Assembly (NCBI GenBank): GCA_037074765.1
Contig: JBAMDO010000572.1
Location: 286,001-350,000, forward strand
Length of the DNA stretch: 64,000 bases
Origin: Mansonella perstans
Lineage: Eukaryota > Nematoda > Chromadorea > Rhabditida > Onchocercidae
Direction: 5' to 3'
The notes under the pieces were generated by a model. It saw nothing but the letters and a program-made list of their open reading frames with translations, was not told the DNA's origin and did not search any database. Of this stretch, positions 57,301-64,000 are shown in pieces. A program made the position numbers and the translations under genes. Every line of letters begins with the position of its first letter. Within the stretch, counting starts at the first letter, position 1.

Positions 57301-60300
57301 TCAGTATTAGACAACATGCTAAAAACGACAAAATATAAATTCAAACCTGCTGTACAGATAGTAATCAATTTCAGCCAGATTCTGCGGTAATTTCATGCCA
57401 TACGTAAACCACTGCCCATCAGCCGTGTGCAGTGGCAAACCTGAGTGAAGGATTAGCAATATAATACATTGTTTATGATTCAAAAACCACTTTCATTAAT
57501 TTCTTTTTAGTAGACTTTATTCATTTGAAGGGTCACTATATCATCATATCAGCTTGTTCATAGATTAGCGATTGCCTCGGTCTTCCTTGCAGTTTAATCA
57601 GACTAAAAAGCTTATTTTTATGCAATCATAAAAAAGACATACCGGCGTAACAATCATCTGTACAATCGACACTTGGTATGACATGCACATGACCGAGATC
57701 AGAAAGTGTTTTAGTTCTGATAACAGGAGTACTTCCTGGACTTGCCGCATCAAAAAACACTTTCCGATCACCGGATAATGATGAAATTCGCAAAACACGC
57801 ATATCTTCGTTAAAGGTACTAAATACCTGAAATATTCATCATCAGTCTAGAAAATTTACCTTCGCACTCCAAATTTTGCAGAAAAATAGAACACGTGTAT
57901 GCTTCCGAATGTTTAAAATTCAAGTGCAAAATTATTTCAGAATCAAATAGTCGTCACATAGAATAGTGAAAATAAAAGCATTCAAATAATATGAAATAGT
58001 AAAGGAAGTTCTCAAATGTTGATGAAATGGACTTCTCTGGATATATTCAACTTTAATCTAATAGGGAATTTAGAATAACGCAAACGTACAACTTAAAATT
58101 ACCTTCAATGAATGTGAACTAATACGTCCAGGAAACACATCAGAAAAAATAAGCTTTTCAGGTATAGCTATTATTGTACCTTGACCAACTGTATAAGTCA
58201 CTGGGAATGAGCTGTAAAAAGGCAGAAATGGAACTGATGCAAATAATAAACACTAATACTTTGTATCATGGTTAACAACCTAAACAGAATCAGATCTTGA
58301 TTGAATCCAATAAATCCTAAGTGGCATTATTATAGAAAATAAAGGACAAGCAAAAGTCTACTTTTTATTCATTATCCAAATTTTTATCGCTGATAAAAAA
58401 GAAAAACATACGAATATTCAAAATCAGTTTCAATGACGAATTTATCGAATAAAACTGTGCGATCAGTTGGAGCTCGTAAAGTATACCTGAAGACCGCAGA
58501 ACTGGAACCAACCAATGAAAAACTCTCACCCTTGAAAACAAGAAAAAGATATTTCATTGATTTAAAAAAGAAATTGAAATTTAAGCCTGCATTCCTGTCT
58601 AAATCCACTACCACAATTCACTAACACTCTTTCACTAACGTCTCTAAATACCATCCCTAAATGACAACTGGGCATGTAAATACAAAAATTTACAAGTTTG
58701 AAATGTATACCATTTGAGATGAAATTTTACAGTCCCAGTTTGCCATGCCTTGTTAAAGCACTGTTGAACCGCAAACAGAAATTAACATCAAAATAAAAAG
58801 AACTTTTGAAATGTACAAACCTCTCGAAATGTTTTCGACAATTCCAGCTCTTCAAGTTTTGTCAAGCTTTGTTCAATTTGTAAACGCAGTAGTGACAATG
58901 TCGTTAATGATGGTAATGCTCTTTTTAAATTCTTCACAGTGATGGCAACCGGATTCTCGTTTATTATAGAAAACTGCAACAACATGAAGATTTGAGTAAA
59001 AACAGCGTTTCTAATACGATTTCTTTTGAGGAGAAGTAATCGAAACAACGCACTTCTAGTTATATCCAAGAAATTCACATATGAAAATTCTCTTTTTTAT
59101 GCATGTGATGTCTTTCTCTCCTTCTCCTTCTCTTTTTTAAATTCTTACTAGACTAAAAAAAGCTTTCACATAAAAAAGCTTTCCTTTCTCAATCGGTAAT
59201 TAGTAATAAAGCATTACTTCTCAAATGTATGAACTAAAAAAATCACCTGAATTGACCGACTATCACCCGCACTAAGCAAACCGAAATTGAATTCCTCCTG
59301 ATGTAGTGAGTGCAAAACTACCTAAAACTAAGAAAATATTATAAAAGCACTGAGAAATCTTGACTTAAAAACAGTATTTGCAAAATAGCACAATAACATT
59401 ATTTAAAAACACTACAGCAGACTAAGAATGGCGTTTATAAATTGCTTTCCTACTAATCCTTTTTTTTTGCTAGGCAATATTTCCACTGCTATAACGTATA
59501 CAACGCACTAAAATGGAAAAAGGGATTTAGCGTCTCAGACATACTTTGAAAAATACCAAGCCGAAAAAAATATCACAACAAGTCGCTATTATTTCACGAA
59601 TTCAGAACTCGCAAAATTTCACCTTCAGTTTTCCACTGAATATAACAAGTGGTATTTGAAATGTCGTAACATTGGTGTGAATATCAAAAAATGTAGCAAA
59701 TCCATCTTCTGCTTTCCTTATGTACTGTAAATAAACGACAGACCTTATTTCACCGGCAGCTATTGTTACCACATTTGAAACTAACTTTGCCTGAAAAATG
59801 TTGCTGTTTTGAACAATTCATTCTCTGCAAACAATTCGCATCAAAAAAGAACCGTGAAGTATCGAAATTCAACTCAAAAATTAAAAAATGTTAAACGCCA
59901 AGTTTTTGGAAACCATGAAACTTTCTTTGATTACTACATAAGTTTCAGTTTTCAGTATGATAAATCTGATCCTGGTTTATTACATACTAGAAACAGTGTA
60001 AATCTTTTGAAAAGCCACTACAAAATTTATTCAGTTTGCCAAACAATTAAACAAAAATTACCTTAAAAAACATTTGTGCTTTTGCATCTAATTTGACTTT
60101 CCATACAACAACTCCAAATGGTAGGTTATTGATTAATGAAATGCTTCGTGAGACCGGAGGCTTCAGAAGGCTGTGAAATGCCGTTTCTTCAATCTTCGGT
60201 CTTATCGAACTAAATAAGATAATGTGAAAACATGACTGCAAAGCAACTGAAATGGAGCTTGGAAATTTTGCAGAGCAAGATCAGAAAATTTTCATCCAGT

Positions 60301-63300
60301 GATAAATCTACCGATAAATTTACCCGTAGTAAACCTGTGCTGTGTATGGTATGGTAATGTTATAAGTGCCACCACGGCATTCAGCAACAATTCTTCCCTT
60401 ATAACGAACCAACTTTGGCCCCTTTTCATTGACACGCAATAATTTTGTGTCGAATATAATTTTTGCTATTGCTTTTGGTGCACCTATAAATGTAAAATTT
60501 GTAATTTTTTAATGCCTGAACAGATGCGATATTATGTTATCTGAATAACAACAATACGAAAAGTGACCTAGATGAAAGCGCAGTTTAACACAATAACACC
60601 TTGATAATCTACATGAAATTGAAAAAAGCATACCAGGTTGCTGCCTGGCTCCACATTTCACAGAAATTGGTGGTTTAGAAGCAAATTCCATATAAATACC
60701 ACTGGACTTTTCATTGCCTTCCAAATAAAGATTCTTAAAGAGAAAATTTGGATTCAAAGAAAAATGCAACTTACAAAGCAAAAACGTTTAGCTTTAATCA
60801 AAATAACAAAGATACGTATTTACAGTACCTCAATTTCGACGCCTTTTTCGAGTGTAGAAATGATTTCCAACATTAATTCGGAAGACTTATAACCGAATCG
60901 AATTAAACCAAAATCTAACAAATCAACTGTAGCATATAATCCATGTTTCTTCGTAATTTCCACCTACAAAAAGCGTCAGTGCTTATTTTAAATATAAGCA
61001 GAGTCTTCCTACGAGTCATTTCATTTTGTACTAAATCACATCGTACTTAAAAATTATCATGCACTAGTATATTGAACAAAGAAATCCGAGTCCTTCTTCA
61101 GCTAATATCTATAAAAAAATTTACCTCCACAGGAACAATAAATGTGTCTTCGACGAGATTCGTTTCAAGTGAATCCTCTGATGATCGTTTTTCAATCACT
61201 TCATATCTCTTTCGATTAGTTTTGATTTTTATATACGCACTAGAATTCCGTTCCCGTGCTCCCAGCATTCTCACATTTATTACAACTTTCGTCTCATACG
61301 GAGCAATATCCTGGAAAAATGATTGTTTAAAACCAATTCACATCCGCTAACTGCAGGATATAAATTATGTTCGATTAAGGACCATATGAACAATACCAAT
61401 GCTTTGTATTAAATATTTTTGTACGCCAATCGATTTTATGAAATTAGAGTTTTACTCATAACAATAACAAATAAATCGAAGAATCAAATTAACGAGCAAA
61501 CAAAATGATTTACAGCTACAATATCACGACTTTTAAGGTCACTGAAGAAAAAATTCAATTAAAAGTACACAAATTTCTTGTTTGCACCAAAAACTCATAA
61601 AGTTTCCAATTTTCCTCTATAAATGTCAGGAAAATATTTTTAAATTGAATTTAAATTAAAGTTTGTCCGATATCTAAGAATACGCTATGGTTTAATTTAA
61701 CCGCAATAAAAGCATCAATAAAATAAATGCTTAAGGAACTGAACTGATGATTTGCATTCAACTTTCAGCAACTGAACTCAACTTTCAACAAACAAGTTGG
61801 TTTTTAAACATCAAGTTTTGATTTAAAACTCATCAAACTGCAGTTCGCTATTCTGCATGCTACATCTCTCATAATAAGAAAAAGCTACACCATACCCATA
61901 ATGAAACTGGGTATTGGGTTTCCGAAGCAACGTCTGGTAGTTCTAGATGCAAATCACCATCACTGGTGTATACTTCTGTAACGCGTAACGTTGTGGAATG
62001 CGGATTATGCAAGTGAACTGGTGATACCAATGTTCCGTTAACTGGTATTTTTGCGCCAATCAACGGGCGTATTCGATAAGCACTTCCTTTGCCTTCACCT
62101 TTGACCTATAAGATTTTTAATATTTCTCAAAATTTAATAGTGCTTTCCAAAGTAATAGAAGAAACAGAATTTGTCCCCAAACTTTATTATAAAGAAGCTA
62201 GATTATTGAGAAAAATTTTAAATTGACAAGGCCTGCTATGTGTAAATGAAAGTCCATCAAGAATAAGACTTTTCCAGAACTGCACATTTGTTAGTGACAG
62301 TTATACAGACGAATACATACCGAATAGGTGAAAGATCCCAATGATGAATGCACAATGAGGACGTTTTTGATTACACCCTCCTGCCGAGGCAGAAAAACTA
62401 CGCTGAAAGTAGTGGACTCACCAGGATTCACGGTCTGAAAATTTTCGAATTTTTTTTTAGAACCAATATTCATATTATGAAACAATCAATCAAGAGCAAA
62501 AGACTCAAATAATAATAAAATCTAAACTTCTAAACTTTCAACTGTTTTTTAAGTGGAGAATAGTAATCGGAAGTTCACCTTATGCTCAAGAAATGAGCAA
62601 TGAAAATGAATTGTAGAGCCATAAATTGCATCGAAACGAACTGTTGAAGCAGTTGGATTATGAATTCGAACTTCTTGTTGTTTCACCGTACCCACTGGCC
62701 TAAATTTTAAAAAACTGAAATTACTGAACAACGCTGCTAATTTTAAAAGATTTAAAAATTTGAAATTATTCCAAAAATATTTGAAATTGATAAGAGAATG
62801 AAGTGAGAGAAACTGAAGAAGTATTTCATCCAGTTATTTGTTATTCAATTATCATTGAATTTGCTCGAAAACAATACTTACTGTTCATCGAATTGTATTT
62901 CACTGGGAATGAAATGTAACTGATTATTAAGCATTGCTCCATTCTGATCACTACTGCAAAAACTATCTCATCATGTTATAAAAAAGCTGATTATTAAGTT
63001 CAAAATTTAATCTTTAATTCATTCTAGGAACATTGTTCTAGAAATAAATTATGAAACAAAGAATCAGAAGGAAAAAGCTTTTTATCATAGCGGAAAAAAA
63101 AAGTACCGTTACCTTTTCAAAGGTGCCCCACTAACCAATGAATCATGATATTCGTTGTCCGAAAAATAATGTAATTCGTTTCCTGTTTGTACAAATGCCG
63201 TTGCCATAAAGGGTAGTTCAGTATTAATATCGAGAGTTGCTTCAGCCATAACCCAATAATAACGAATCGTACAATCAAACTGCAGCACCAATGTCAACAA

Positions 63301-63339
63301 TAAGCATTTTTCGATAATCATGCTGTCACTGTCTATCAT
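50483..63339 (-). CDS. tmem-131: TMEM131 homologue, collagen-secretion factor
   Basis: Large type I ER membrane protein. In animals TMEM131 recruits procollagen through luminal PapD-like Ig domains and binds TRAPP through its cytosolic tail; in C. elegans it supports cuticle collagen secretion. I could chain 36 exons, all in phase, to about 1747 residues (human about 1880). The ATG at 63339-63337 opens a hydrophobic leader (MIIEKCLLLTLVLQF), and a TTTTCAG just upstream is a likely trans-splice acceptor. Luminal domains run to about residue 1148, followed by one membrane helix and a Ser-rich tail with no further clear membrane helix, ending at TGA 50485-50483. Sub-entries list the exons. It is convergent with the PP1-like gene. 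Confidence 0.95.
54780..54934 (-). CDS. tmem-131: tmem-131 exon 25, membrane helix and start of tail
   Basis: Joined to exon 24, this gives the helix SCMSALIFSLVCIIACAYLE, followed by a basic cytosolic stretch (RRALDLNTIDVRRTRDR). The human protein has the same SALFLLVIGTAYLE arrangement, so this helix anchors the protein in the ER with the PapD domains inside. Confidence 0.93.
55298..58530 (-). CDS. tmem-131: tmem-131 exons 14-24, C-terminal luminal domains
   Basis: Exons 58530-58412, 58211-58103, 57826-57643, 57440-57347, 57267-57189, 57074-56973, 56830-56571, 56471-56370, 56174-56026, 55845-55656 and 55486-55298. Landmarks: AIPEKLIFSDVFPGRISSHS, LTAELVWPKLLTRSTVHFPL, SSLLLIRNNLTILEPVVLYG, ENRGFRILNCHPFRLKPNET, and ASVPRHMLAKCHAALPRPPF just before the membrane helix, all aligned with human TMEM131. 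Exon 22 is taken from the TTTAAG acceptor at 56175 because this keeps phase and gives a gapless match. A nearby TTCAG alternative would need a different donor. Confidence 0.93.
58821..63339 (-). CDS. tmem-131: tmem-131 exons 1-13, leader and N-terminal PapD-like domains
   Basis: Exons 63339-63113, 62953-62882, 62699-62579, 62434-62321, 62105-61896, 61310-61125, 60963-60829, 60733-60634, 60483-60324, 60209-60062, 59790-59623, 59321-59247 and 58973-58821. Family landmarks: FDEQPVGTVKQQEVRIHNP, PGESTTFSVVFLPRQEG, the highly conserved LHNPHSTTLRVTEVYTSDGD then LHLELP, and FSIINENPVAITVKN. The first domain is the PapD-like module shown to bind procollagen in human TMEM131. Repeated beta-sandwich spacing follows the human protein almost without gaps. 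Confidence 0.94.
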
Positions 63340-64000
63340 TATACATGTCTAATCTGAAAATTAAAAAAACAAAAAACAAAAAACAAAAACAAAAACAATG
63401 AAAACAACGAATATGAATGTTATTTAATTGAAATCTTTAAAGATTTTTCACATTTCAAAATACTATATATTAAAATAATAATATATGATTAGCAGAAATA
63501 AAAATACGAAAAAGCTTAAGAGAAAAAATAAATTTAGAATTGTCGGATATGATTTAAGGGTTCATAGTTATTAAGATTCAATGTACATAATCATAATTAT
63601 CATAATTATTATGATTACTATTATAAAGCCAAATTCCGGGATATCAGCACTTCTCATATTAATTGTAACTTTAATGGCAATAATTACTTTCACACTATAT
63701 TAACTTTTCCACTAGTACAAGACAGTTTGTAATATGCAAATTCATTTTAGAAAATTACCATTCAATGTTATAATCTAATTAATTTAATGACGAGAAATTA
63801 CATATATATTTAAAGCATTTTAAGCAATAAATGTTTTTGAATCGCGAAAAAAATATGTTATTATTACAACCAATGTGACAGCAATCAAGTAATTAACCAC
63901 AATGGAAATGTAACAATAACATTTAAGCTAAGGCATCACTAAAGTATTACATTACCTCTTTTAATAACAAATGACAACAAATGATTAATGATAATATTTG
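63340..64000. other. Upstream flank of tmem-131
   Basis: Holds the presumed tmem-131 promoter and leader region. TTTTCAG (minus strand) ends about 14 nt before the ATG and would give a very short UTR after trans-splicing. The rest is A+T-rich (A-runs near 63365, ATA/TAA-rich to the end) with no coding signal. Confidence 0.55.

Overview
This is an A+T-rich nuclear window from a nematode. Exons are compact and coding. Introns are mostly 50-900 nt with near-invariant TTTCAG-type acceptors. Several genes have a TTTCAG-like site a short way upstream of the start codon, as expected for spliced-leader trans-splicing. Splice phases were followed by hand at almost every junction, and the resulting proteins match DPY-19, DCAF4/WDR21, CEH-20/PBX, the insulin/IGF receptor DAF-2, a PP1-family phosphatase and TMEM131. 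A+T richness, short introns and this gene content suggest a parasitic spirurid, probably filarial, but the species cannot be fixed from sequence alone.

Layout: 1-2.25 kb holds nothing recognised. dpy-19 (+) runs from about 2.25 to 13.1 kb with a 4.0 kb second intron. A DCAF4-like WD40 gene (-) converges on it at 14.66-18.86 kb. ceh-20 (-) lies at 23.0-26.46 kb with a possible alternative last exon at 22.2 kb. A 4.8 kb gap follows. The daf-2-like receptor (-) spans 31.27-42.38 kb, and its initiating exon was not found. A 2.8 kb divergent intergenic region carries an (AAT)n microsatellite and a 51-bp tandem repeat with AGGTCA DR5 elements. A PP1-like phosphatase (+) lies at 45.15-48.84 kb. tmem-131 (-) converges on it at 50.48-63.34 kb, with 36 exons and about 1747 codons.

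How the genes relate: they do not form an operon or a pathway cassette. They are independent conserved genes: tryptophan C-mannosylation (dpy-19), CUL4 ubiquitin-ligase substrate selection (dcaf4-like), Hox cofactor (ceh-20), insulin signalling (daf-2), a divergent phosphatase and collagen-secretion machinery (tmem-131). Four of them have C. elegans orthologues on linkage group III, so the window fits a block of the chromosome III ancestral element.

No new multi-gene system is apparent. The points most worth a second look are the DR5 nuclear-receptor repeat array upstream of daf-2, a perfect 19-bp hairpin inside a dcaf4 coding exon, a reading-frame break in the DAF-2 alpha chain at a GTAAGT, a PP1 exon with no AG acceptor, and two equal-length candidate last exons for ceh-20.
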